This document shows, in pieces, positions 1-5,643 of a stretch of 6,368 nt of DNA (the first letter of the stretch is position 1; every line of letters begins with the position of its first letter). The stretch is from Tagaea sp. (GTDB taxonomy: Bacteria > Pseudomonadota > Alphaproteobacteria > CACIAM-22H2). The position numbers and the translations under genes are program-made. The notes beneath the pieces were generated by a model. The model did no database searches. It worked only from the letters and a program-made list of their open reading frames with translations, and was not told the origin of the DNA. The stretch lies in the NCBI GenBank assembly GCA_023653245.1, contig JAMNXK010000132.1:1-6368 (forward strand). The letters run 5' to 3'.

Positions 1-77
1 CCTAGCCAGCCAAGCCGGCGCACGCGCGGCAGCGGGGCCGTTGCGGAATATCTCGACAGGGCAAGCGGTTCGGTCAT
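1..77 (-). CDS. Possible 5' end of an unknown gene, cut by the left window edge
   Basis: On the minus strand an ATG at 75-77 opens a frame that runs off the left edge after 25 codons, beginning MTEPLALSRYSATAPLPR and continuing with basic and hydrophobic residues. An in-frame stop lies upstream, so this would be the first methionine of the frame. It follows the end of the next minus-strand gene by 123 nt. The upstream GAG (about 4 nt before the ATG) is a weak ribosome binding site. No family can be recognised from 25 residues, and open frames of this length are common by chance at this GC content. The rest of 78-200 shows nothing I can support. Confidence 0.3.
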   Translation of the reverse strand, partial: MTEPLALSRYSATAPLPRVRRLGWL

Positions 78-200
78 GAGGCTCGATTGCGACTGGTTCG
101 CAACTTCGCCCGTAACCTACGCGTTTCCGCCGCTTCTGGCAAAAGAAGGGGAGTCGGCCGGTTTGGGCAAATGGATCGTGGCACGCGAGCGGGCGGCCCT

Positions 201-599
201 TCAGCGCAGGAAGCCGATCGATTCGGTCAGGCGCATCGCGACATAGATCAAGAACATGTCGCACATCGCCTTGGCGTAGGCCGGATCGACGGGCCGGTCG
301 AAGCGCGCGAGCCACGATTTGCGCGGGGCGGGTGCCGCGGGCTCCGGCGGCGCAAGCGGGGGCGGCGCCGGGCCCATGCGCGGCGGCGGCCGGCGCAAGC
401 CCGGCACGAAGACTTCCGAGATGCGCGTGCGCTGGGGGCCGTAGATGGCGCTCCAATACATCGCCTTGCGCTCGGCGGCTTCCAACTCGCGCTCCATCGC
501 GCGCGGCAGCCAAGCGTCGATCAGCAGCGTCGCCACCAGATAGCGGCGCTCGCCCAGATCGGCCCCTAAGTCGGCGGCGGTATGGAAAGCGGTGGACAC
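201..599 (-). CDS. Hypothetical protein with a proline-rich linker, 132 aa
   Basis: I do not recognise this protein. I prefer the GTG at 597-599 as start because GGAG lies 6 nt before it; a TTG eight codons further upstream (621-623) is the alternative, giving 140 aa. The N-terminal part (about residues 10-50) looks helical, with ERRYLVATLLIDAW followed by a charged stretch rich in Glu, Arg and Ala. Residues 69-92 form a low-complexity Pro/Ala linker. The C-terminal part (about 95-132) contains a hydrophobic stretch around CDMFLIYVAMRL, possibly an amphipathic helix rather than a clear membrane span. It is probably soluble and two-lobed. An AT-rich promoter-like sequence lies just upstream, so it may be transcribed on its own. 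The antisense frame is also long, but it is an Arg-rich shadow; the frame chosen here has normal amino acid composition. Confidence 0.6.
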   Translation of the reverse strand: MSTAFHTAADLGADLGERRYLVATLLIDAWLPRAMERELEAAERKAMYWSAIYGPQRTRISEVFVPGLRRPPPRMGPAPPPLAPPEPAAPAPRKSWLARFDRPVDPAYAKAMCDMFLIYVAMRLTESIGFLR

Positions 600-628
600 G
601 GGATTCTCCGCAAGTCTATTCAAACTTT

Positions 629-658
629 ATTAAAATACGTTACATATGGCGGAGTCAA
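629..658 (-). promoter_or_regulatory. Candidate sigma-70 type promoter for the 201-599 gene
   Basis: Reading the minus strand, TTGACT (653-658) and TTTAAT (629-634) are separated by 18 nt and resemble -35 TTGACA and -10 TATAAT, each with one mismatch. A start of transcription near 621 would leave a leader of about 20 nt before the GTG at 599, room for the GGAG ribosome binding site. The surrounding 620-690 is strikingly AT-rich against its GC-rich flanks. This is a consensus match by eye only. Confidence 0.4.
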
Positions 659-684
659 GCTCCCTGCGGCGACATTTCGTTAAA

Positions 685-882
685 TCAATGTGTTACGGGC
701 GTGAACCGGGCCGGGTTGGCGAGCACGGCGCAGGCGACGAGCCGCGTCACGTCGGGGTCGTAGACCGCGCGCAAGCGGGCATGGGGGATGGTGACGCCGT
801 CGGTGACCAGCTCGGCGACCTCCCACTCATAGGTCTGCTGGCTGGCGAAACGCATGCCCGGGCGAATCTCGAGACCGTTCAT
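685..882 (-). CDS. Small hypothetical protein, 65 aa
   Basis: I do not recognise a named family. The ATG at 880-882 has no strong Shine-Dalgarno sequence before it. The protein reads as a compact mixed alpha/beta fold: a MRFASQQTYEWEVAELVTDG segment with alternating hydrophobic residues, then IPHARLRAVYDPDVTRLVA, and a short C-terminus ending PVTH. It has no signal peptide or membrane segment and is probably a cytosolic single domain. It is divergent from the exported protein at 929 with 46 nt between the two starts, so the two may share a control region. It lies 85 nt upstream of the 201-599 gene on the same strand, but the intervening promoter-like island argues against simple co-transcription. 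The balanced amino acid composition, unlike that of the Arg-rich shadow frames, supports a real gene. Confidence 0.55.
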   Translation of the reverse strand: MNGLEIRPGMRFASQQTYEWEVAELVTDGVTIPHARLRAVYDPDVTRLVACAVLANPARFTPVTH

Positions 883-928
883 AGGCCCAAGTTTAGGCGG
901 TTTCGCCGCGATCGGCTAGAATTCGCCC

Positions 929-1354
929 ATGCGCATTTGGGCCATCCTGATCGGAAGCTGCCTGCTCGCGGTCCCGGCCGCGGGCACCGAGCTGCGCCGC
1001 CCGAACGACGCCCATATGGCGCCGAAATTCGACATCGGCGTGCGGCCGGCGATCGAAGCGGCGCGCATTCCCGAGGCGGCGCGGCCGCGGCCGGTGCTGC
1101 TGCGCAGTCCCAAGACCCTCGCCGAGCTGGGAACCTACGACGCCAAGGCGTCGGCCGAATGCCGCAAGCGCGATTTCGGGCAGTTCGAACAGCATCGTGC
1201 GACGGTCGTGCTCGCGGGCCAGACGTTCGGCGCCGCGCGCGCGGGCGGGAGCGACCTCGCCGACTACCGCAACGTGGCGCGGCCCGGCCAGCTTTACGTG
1301 TTCGAGCACCAGAGCATGACCGCGTGCCGCGTCTGGCGCTTGCGCGAACGCTAG
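929..1354 (+). CDS. Putative exported protein of unknown function, 141 aa
   Basis: The protein starts with a short signal-peptide-like segment, MRIWAILIGSCLLAVPAAG (residues 1-19): one early Arg, a hydrophobic core, then small residues that suit signal peptidase I cleavage near 18-20. Cys11 follows Leu-Ile-Gly-Ser, which faintly resembles a lipobox, but only ten residues precede it, so a lipoprotein is less likely. The predicted mature part (about 120 residues) is soluble and holds Cys78 and Cys133, which could form a disulfide in the periplasm. I recognise no family or catalytic motif. The ATG at 929 has no clear ribosome binding site. The gene is convergent with the FMN-binding protein gene, and its TAG stop (1352-1354) lies in the CTAG at the left end of the palindromic element. 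Confidence 0.7.
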   Translation: MRIWAILIGSCLLAVPAAGTELRRPNDAHMAPKFDIGVRPAIEAARIPEAARPRPVLLRSPKTLAELGTYDAKASAECRKRDFGQFEQHRATVVLAGQTFGAARAGGSDLADYRNVARPGQLYVFEHQSMTACRVWRLRER

Positions 1355-1530
1355 AGCGGAATGTGTTTTGTCGGAAGCAGCCTTGGACCGGCCTCTCCTT
1401 CGACACGATCGTCCATTGACGGTCGCAGGATGAGGCCTACTTTCAAACCTCATGGTGCGGCCGTCAATGGACGCCCGTGTCGAACCATGAGGTCGGCACC
1501 ACGCTTCCACCAAAACGCATCTCGCTCTAG
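1351..1530. mobile_element. MITE-like palindromic element, 180 bp, CTAG-bounded
   Basis: The two halves are inverted copies almost from end to end. The outer arms, 1354-1378 and 1503-1527, match at 20 of 25 positions (GAGCG..ATG.GTTTTG..GGAAGC). The next 20 or so bases per side match poorly. Matching resumes with TTCGACACG at 1399-1407 against its complement at 1476-1484, then a 25-bp core arm on each side. CTAG stands at both outer ends (1351-1354, 1527-1530), so the TA in each could be a target duplication. The IS630 family is known to insert at TA, often within CTAG, and to duplicate TA. There is no room for a transposase, so this would be a non-autonomous element mobilised in trans. Alternatively it could be a dispersed palindromic repeat of the kind common in Alphaproteobacteria. 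Assignment to IS630 is inference. Confidence 0.65.
1411..1472. repeat. Core stem-loop of the palindromic element, possible two-way terminator
   Basis: The arms at 1411-1435 and 1448-1472 pair at 22 of 25 positions around a 12-nt loop (1436-1447). One mismatch would be a U-G wobble in the plus-strand transcript. Lying between two convergent genes, a hairpin this stable in either transcript could stop or protect both mRNAs. There is no T-tract next to it, so it is not a classical intrinsic terminator. Confidence 0.55.
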
Positions 1531-3149
1531 ACGGGCGCGAAGGAATCCGCGCGGGCCATGTTCCAGGCCTCCTTGAAGCGCGGGTCTTGCGTGCCGCGCA
1601 ACAACTCGCCCGGTTCGAGCTGCCGATAGAGCTCGACGAAGCTCGCGACCTTGTGGTCGGTCAGGCGGCGGAAGAAATGATGGCGGCGGAACTGGCCGGG
1701 ATGATCGAGCCCGGCGGCGGCGACCAGCTCGGCCAGCGCGTGCAGCGTCTGCTTGTGGAAGCTGCGCACGCGCTCGGCCTTGTCGGGCACGTTAAGCGCG
1801 CGGGCGCGATAGGGATCCTGGGTGGCCACGCCGGTCGGGCATTTGTCGGTATGGCAGCTCTGCGACTGGATGCAGCCCAGCGCGAACATGAAGCCGCGCG
1901 CGGCGTTGCACCAATCGGCGCCCAGCGCCATGGCGCGCGCCACGTCGAAGGCCGAGGCGATCTTGCCCGAGGCGCCGATCTTGACCTTGTCGCGCGCGCC
2001 GATGCCGATCAGCGCGTTGTGCACGAAGTCGAGCCCCTCGCGCAGCGGCGTGCCGATATGGTCGAGGAATTCGAGCGGGGCGGCGCCCGTGCCGCCCTCC
2101 TTGCCGTCGACCACGATGAAATCGGGATAGATGCCGGTTTCGACCATCGCCTTGCAGATCGCCAGGAACTCCCAGCGATGGCCGACGCACAGCTTGAAGC
2201 CGGCCGGCTTGCCGCCGGAAAGCTCGCGCATCCGCGCGATGAAGCGCATCATTTCGATCGGCGTCGAGAACGCGGAGTGGTAGGCGGGCGAGATGCAATC
2301 CTGGCCCATCGGCACGCCGCGCGTCTGGGAGATCTCGGGGCTGACCTTGGCCGCGGGCAGCACGCCGCCATGGCCGGGCTTCGCACCCTGGCTGAGTTTC
2401 AGCTCCACCATCTTGATCTGCGGATCGCGCGCGGTTTCGGCGAAACGCTCGGCGCTGAACGTGCCGTCCGGGTTGCGCGCGCCGAAATAGCCCGAGCCGA
2501 TCTCCCAGACGATGTCGCCGCCATTTGTTTTGTGGTGCGGGCTGAATCCGCCCTCGCCGGTGTCGTGATAGAAGCCGCCGGTTTTGGCGCCCTTGTTGAG
2601 CGCCAGGATGGCGTTGGACGACAGCGAGCCGAAGCTCATCGCCGAGATGTTGAACACCGACGCCGAATAGGGATGCGGCGTGCCGGGCGCGCCGATCGCG
2701 ATGCGGAAATCGTCGTCGCCGACGGGCTTGGGCGCCATCGAATGGTGCAGCCATTCGTAGCCCTCGGCGTAGACGTCGTACTGGGTGCCGAAGGGACGCT
2801 TGTCGAGCTGGTTCTTGGCCCGCTGATAGACCACCGCGCGCTTGTCGCGGCTGAAGGGCATGCTGGTCTTTTCGTCCTCGAAGAAATACTGGCGCATCTC
2901 GGGCCGGATGTTCTCGAGGATGAAGCGCATATGCGCGACGATCGGGTAGTTGCGCAAGATCGCGTGGCGGTCTTGGGTGAGGTCGCGCCAGCCCAGCGCC
3001 GCGAGCCCGCCCGACAGGGCGAGGCCCAGGCCGCTCCACCATTCGAACCCGCCCATCGCCAGCACGATGGCCAGGAACAGGACGAAGGCCAGGGTGACGA
3101 GCGTCAGGGTGGTGTAGCGCGGCTGGAAAGCCTGCGACAATGCGGACAT
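1527..3149 (-). CDS. Membrane-anchored FMN-binding glutamate synthase-family protein
   Basis: This 540-residue protein belongs to the GltB synthase-domain family (FMN-binding, Glu_synthase type), whose members take part in ammonia or amine transfer to 2-oxoglutarate or related redox steps. The ATG at 3147-3149 is preferred over a longer frame (to 3281) because GAGGGGAG lies 8 nt upstream and the extra residues are low-complexity and overlap the preceding gene. Residues about 12-33 form a membrane helix and 38-53 probably a second. The barrel follows, with family motifs AMSFGSLS (170-177), QGAKPGHGG (254-262), DGKEGGTGAAP (348-358) and GASGKI (392-397) around the FMN site. Cys426, Cys432 and Cys437 (C-x5-C-x4-C) match the 3Fe-4S motif of glutamate synthase. 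The N-terminal glutaminase and the C-terminal GXGXG domain are missing, so it cannot itself use glutamine. It is probably the last gene of the demethylation operon. Substrate and electron partner are unknown. Confidence 0.9.
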   Translation of the reverse strand: MSALSQAFQPRYTTLTLVTLAFVLFLAIVLAMGGFEWWSGLGLALSGGLAALGWRDLTQDRHAILRNYPIVAHMRFILENIRPEMRQYFFEDEKTSMPFSRDKRAVVYQRAKNQLDKRPFGTQYDVYAEGYEWLHHSMAPKPVGDDDFRIAIGAPGTPHPYSASVFNISAMSFGSLSSNAILALNKGAKTGGFYHDTGEGGFSPHHKTNGGDIVWEIGSGYFGARNPDGTFSAERFAETARDPQIKMVELKLSQGAKPGHGGVLPAAKVSPEISQTRGVPMGQDCISPAYHSAFSTPIEMMRFIARMRELSGGKPAGFKLCVGHRWEFLAICKAMVETGIYPDFIVVDGKEGGTGAAPLEFLDHIGTPLREGLDFVHNALIGIGARDKVKIGASGKIASAFDVARAMALGADWCNAARGFMFALGCIQSQSCHTDKCPTGVATQDPYRARALNVPDKAERVRSFHKQTLHALAELVAAAGLDHPGQFRRHHFFRRLTDHKVASFVELYRQLEPGELLRGTQDPRFKEAWNMARADSFAPV

Positions 3150-3154
3150 AAGCG

Positions 3155-3187
3155 ATGCTCCCCTCGGGAATTCTTGCGGGGGAGCAT
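3155..3187 (-). promoter_or_regulatory. Inverted repeat enclosing the ribosome binding site of the FMN-binding gene
   Basis: In the mRNA sense, ATGCTCCCC (3179-3187) is followed after 15 nt by its exact complement GGGGAGCAT (3155-3163). The second arm carries the Shine-Dalgarno GGGGAG, which ends 8 nt before the ATG at 3149. If the 9-bp stem forms, the ribosome binding site is buried, which would lower or control translation of this last gene relative to the upstream flavoprotein gene. The repeat is seen directly; regulation is inference. It could also serve as an mRNA-stabilising or processing hairpin within the 70-nt gap. Confidence 0.5.
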
Positions 3188-3219
3188 AACCCGTTCCGGC
3201 GGAAAGGGGAAAAGCGCGA

Positions 3220-5643
3220 TTAGGCGAGGATTTTGTGACGCTTCGGGTCGACGGCCGAGCCGTCGATGCGGGTGGCGGCATAGCGCCGGGTGAACGCCTC
3301 GATCTCCCAGTCGCGGTGGGCCGCTTCGGCCGCCGGCACGTAGCCGAACAGAATTCCTTTGCCGATCGTGTGGCCCCAGCCGCCCGAGGACGCCACGCCC
3401 AGGGTCTTGCCCTCGCGGATCAAGCTCTCGCCGCCATAGAGCTGCACGGGTGCCTCGACCGTCAGCACGATCAGTTTGCGCTTGGGGCCCTCGGCCTTCG
3501 CTTTCGCCAGCGCCGCCCGGCCGACGAAATCCGACTTCTTGTCCAGCGCCACGCAGAAGCCGAGCCCGGCTTCGTAAGGCGTGTAGTCGGGCGTGATGTC
3601 CGCCCCCCAATAGAGATAGCGCTTTTCCAGGCGCAAGGATTCGATGGCGCGATAGCCCGCATCCTTGACGCCGAACGCGGCACCCGCCTCGGTCAGCAGC
3701 TCGTGGACATGCGCGGCGTATTCGACGGGCATGTGCAGCTCCCAGCCGAGCTCGCCCAGATAGGTGACCCGCAAGGCGAGCACGGGCGCATAGCCGATGC
3801 GGATCTCCTTGGCGGTCATGTAGGGGAAGGCGGCGTTGCCGACGTCGCCTTCCGCGACCTTCGCGAGGATGTCGCGCGCGCGCGGCCCGCCGAGATTGAT
3901 AACGGCGCGCGCCGAGGTGACGTCGGTCAGCGCGACCGAACCGTCGCGCGGCAGATGTTTCTCGATCCAGGCGCGGTCGCGCGCGCCGAAGGCCGAGCCC
4001 GTGACCATATAGAAGCGGTTCTCGTCGAGCCGCACGAAGGTCAGATCGGCCTCGATCCCGCCGCGTTCGTTGCACAGCTGGGTGTAGGTGAGCGCCCCCG
4101 GCGGCTTGTCGAGATCGTTGGCGACGATGCGCTGCAAAGCCGCGAACGCGCCGGGGCCGGCGATCTCGAATTTCGAGAACGAGGATTGGTCGATCAGCAC
4201 CGCGCGCTCGCGCGCCGCTTTGCACTCCTCGGCCACGGGTGCGAACCAATTCGGCCGCGCCTCGAACGACGGCCGGTCGATCGCTTCGGCTCCCGCCGGG
4301 GCGAACCAATTCGGCCGCTCCCAGCCGAAGCGCGAGCCGAACACCGCTCCGCGCGCCTTGAGCCGGTCGTAAAGCGGCGAGCGCCGGCCGCCGCGCGCGC
4401 TGGTCAGTTCTTCGACCGGGTAGTGGATCTGGTAATAGCGCCAATAGGAATCGACGCTGCGCTCGGCCAGATATTTGGCCGACATATGGTGTTTGCCGAA
4501 GCGGCGCACGTCGAAGGCCCAAAGGTCCATGGCGGGCTCGCCCGCCACGATCCACTCGGCCATCGCCTTGCCGGCACCGCCCGAAGCGGCGATGCCCGAG
4601 GTGAAGCCGCACGCGACGTAGAAATTGTCGCGTTCGGGGGCGAGGCCCAGGATCGGCTCGCCATCGGGCGAGATCGGAATCGGCCCGTTGATCACGGTGC
4701 GGATGCCGATCTCGTTCAAGATCGGCAGGCGCTCGGCGGCGGGCAGCAGGAAGGCCTCGAGCCGATCCTGGTTGGGCGGCAGCAATTCGCGCCCGAAATC
4801 GAAATCCATGCCGGTGGCGCCGAAGGTCGGCGTGCCTTGCTCCCAGCCGCCGATCGCCAGCGCGCCGGGCTCGGGCTTGAGATAGAAAATGTTGTCGGGA
4901 TCGCGCAAGGTCGGCAGGCCCTGGGGCATGTCGTTGCGCTTTTCGGTGATCAGGTATTGGTGCTCGACCGCGCCAGCAGGCACCGCGACGCCCGCCATCT
5001 TGGCCACGTCGCGCGCCCAGATGCCGGCGGCGTTCACCACGACCTCGCATTCGATCGCGCCCTTGTCGGTGCGCACGCGCGTCACGCGCCGGCCGGTCGA
5101 CTCGAACCCGGTCACGCGGATGCCTTCGAAGAATTTCACGCCGCCGGCCTTGGCACCGCGCGCATAGGCTTGGGTCAGGCTCGACGGATCGACCGAGCCG
5201 TCATTGGGCACCCACACCGCGCCGACCACGCCCTTGGGATCGATCAGCGGAAAGCGCTCGACCGCTTCCTTGACCGAGATCGTGTGCAGCTCGAAATCGA
5301 AGCTGCGCGCGGTCGTGGCCATGCGCTTCAATTCCGACCATCGCTCGGCGGAGGAGGCGAGGCGCAAGCTCCCGACAGGCTTCCATTCGACCGCCTGGCC
5401 GGTCTCGGCTTCCAGCGTCGCGTAAAGCTTGGCCGAATACTGCATCAGCCGCGTGAGATTGCGCTTCGAGCGCAGCTGGCCCACGAGACCGGCGGCATGC
5501 CAAGTCGAGCCGTGGGTGAGGGCGGCTTTCTCCAGCACGACCACGTCGCGCGCGCCGAGCTTGGCCAAGTGATAGGCGATCGAGCAGCCGATCGCCCCGC
5601 CGCCGATCACCACGATGCGCGCATGCGCCGGGAGGTCAGCCAC
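3220..5643 (-). CDS. Dimethylglycine/sarcosine dehydrogenase-like FAD and folate fusion protein
   Basis: This 807-residue enzyme has the usual length and layout of the dimethylglycine/sarcosine dehydrogenase family. It would oxidise an N-methyl amine with FAD and pass the one-carbon unit to tetrahydrofolate as methylene-THF. An FAD-binding oxidoreductase domain (about 8-375) starts with VVIGGGAIGCSIAYHL. His49 in GSTWHAAGL matches the histidine that carries FAD covalently in dimethylglycine dehydrogenases. A linker domain (about 375-445) is followed by a GcvT-type folate domain (about 465-700), where Asp533 in GGIEADLTF and Glu631/Glu635 in YLGELGWEL correspond to conserved folate-site residues of the T-protein family. 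A GcvT C-terminal barrel (about 710-800) closes the protein. No signal peptide is present, so it is cytosolic. The start is GTG (5641-5643) with GGGAGAA just upstream; it overlaps the oxygenase gene by 8 nt, implying coupled translation. Dimethylglycine is the likeliest substrate, but sarcosine or another N-methyl amine is possible. Confidence 0.92.
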   Translation of the reverse strand: MADLPAHARIVVIGGGAIGCSIAYHLAKLGARDVVVLEKAALTHGSTWHAAGLVGQLRSKRNLTRLMQYSAKLYATLEAETGQAVEWKPVGSLRLASSAERWSELKRMATTARSFDFELHTISVKEAVERFPLIDPKGVVGAVWVPNDGSVDPSSLTQAYARGAKAGGVKFFEGIRVTGFESTGRRVTRVRTDKGAIECEVVVNAAGIWARDVAKMAGVAVPAGAVEHQYLITEKRNDMPQGLPTLRDPDNIFYLKPEPGALAIGGWEQGTPTFGATGMDFDFGRELLPPNQDRLEAFLLPAAERLPILNEIGIRTVINGPIPISPDGEPILGLAPERDNFYVACGFTSGIAASGGAGKAMAEWIVAGEPAMDLWAFDVRRFGKHHMSAKYLAERSVDSYWRYYQIHYPVEELTSARGGRRSPLYDRLKARGAVFGSRFGWERPNWFAPAGAEAIDRPSFEARPNWFAPVAEECKAARERAVLIDQSSFSKFEIAGPGAFAALQRIVANDLDKPPGALTYTQLCNERGGIEADLTFVRLDENRFYMVTGSAFGARDRAWIEKHLPRDGSVALTDVTSARAVINLGGPRARDILAKVAEGDVGNAAFPYMTAKEIRIGYAPVLALRVTYLGELGWELHMPVEYAAHVHELLTEAGAAFGVKDAGYRAIESLRLEKRYLYWGADITPDYTPYEAGLGFCVALDKKSDFVGRAALAKAKAEGPKRKLIVLTVEAPVQLYGGESLIREGKTLGVASSGGWGHTIGKGILFGYVPAAEAAHRDWEIEAFTRRYAATRIDGSAVDPKRHKILA
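4241..4318 (-). repeat. Two 18-bp direct repeats inside the flavoprotein gene
   Basis: The identical 18-mer GCGAACCAATTCGGCCGC occurs at 4241-4258 and 4301-4318, exactly 60 bp (20 codons) apart and in frame. Both copies encode RPNWFA, giving NWF at residues 445-447 and 465-467. Two NWF-like motifs at this join are, from memory, normal in the family, so the protein repeat is probably ancient. The exact DNA identity is what stands out. Confidence 0.6.

Noticed and set aside
129..150. Small hairpin CTTCT-GGCAAA-AGAAG near the left edge as a terminator
   Set aside because: It is a 5-bp stem with no T-tract, well within chance expectation.
1..246. Plus-strand frame open from the left edge to a TAG at 244-246
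   Set aside because: About 81 stop-free codons are unremarkable at this GC content, no family is recognisable, and it runs antisense into the better-supported 201-599 gene.
108..702. CGCCCGTAAC near 108 and its inverted copy near 692
   Set aside because: A 10-bp match with no further similarity around either copy is most likely chance.
917..922. TAGAAT as a -10 box for the exported protein gene
   Set aside because: There is no -35 match at proper spacing, and it lies only 6 nt before the ATG, which would need a leaderless or nearly leaderless transcript.
646..1419. Plus- and minus-strand frames of about 170-257 codons over 646-1513
   Set aside because: They cross the more plausible small genes and the palindromic element, are Arg-rich, and show no sensible start or domain.
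3150..3281. Upstream extension of the FMN-binding protein by 44 residues
   Set aside because: The added residues are low-complexity and overlap the end of the flavoprotein gene; the ATG at 3149 has a strong ribosome binding site and precedes the membrane helix as expected.
1587..3293. Long plus-strand open frame of 568 codons opposite the FMN-binding protein gene
   Set aside because: Its translation is Arg/Ala/Gly/His-rich with no family motifs, while the opposite strand carries clear glutamate synthase motifs. It is an antisense shadow of a GC-rich gene.
3104..5050. Minus-strand open frame of 648 codons inside the flavoprotein gene in another frame
   Set aside because: It is very Arg-rich and overlaps the correct frame, which carries FAD and folate motifs throughout.
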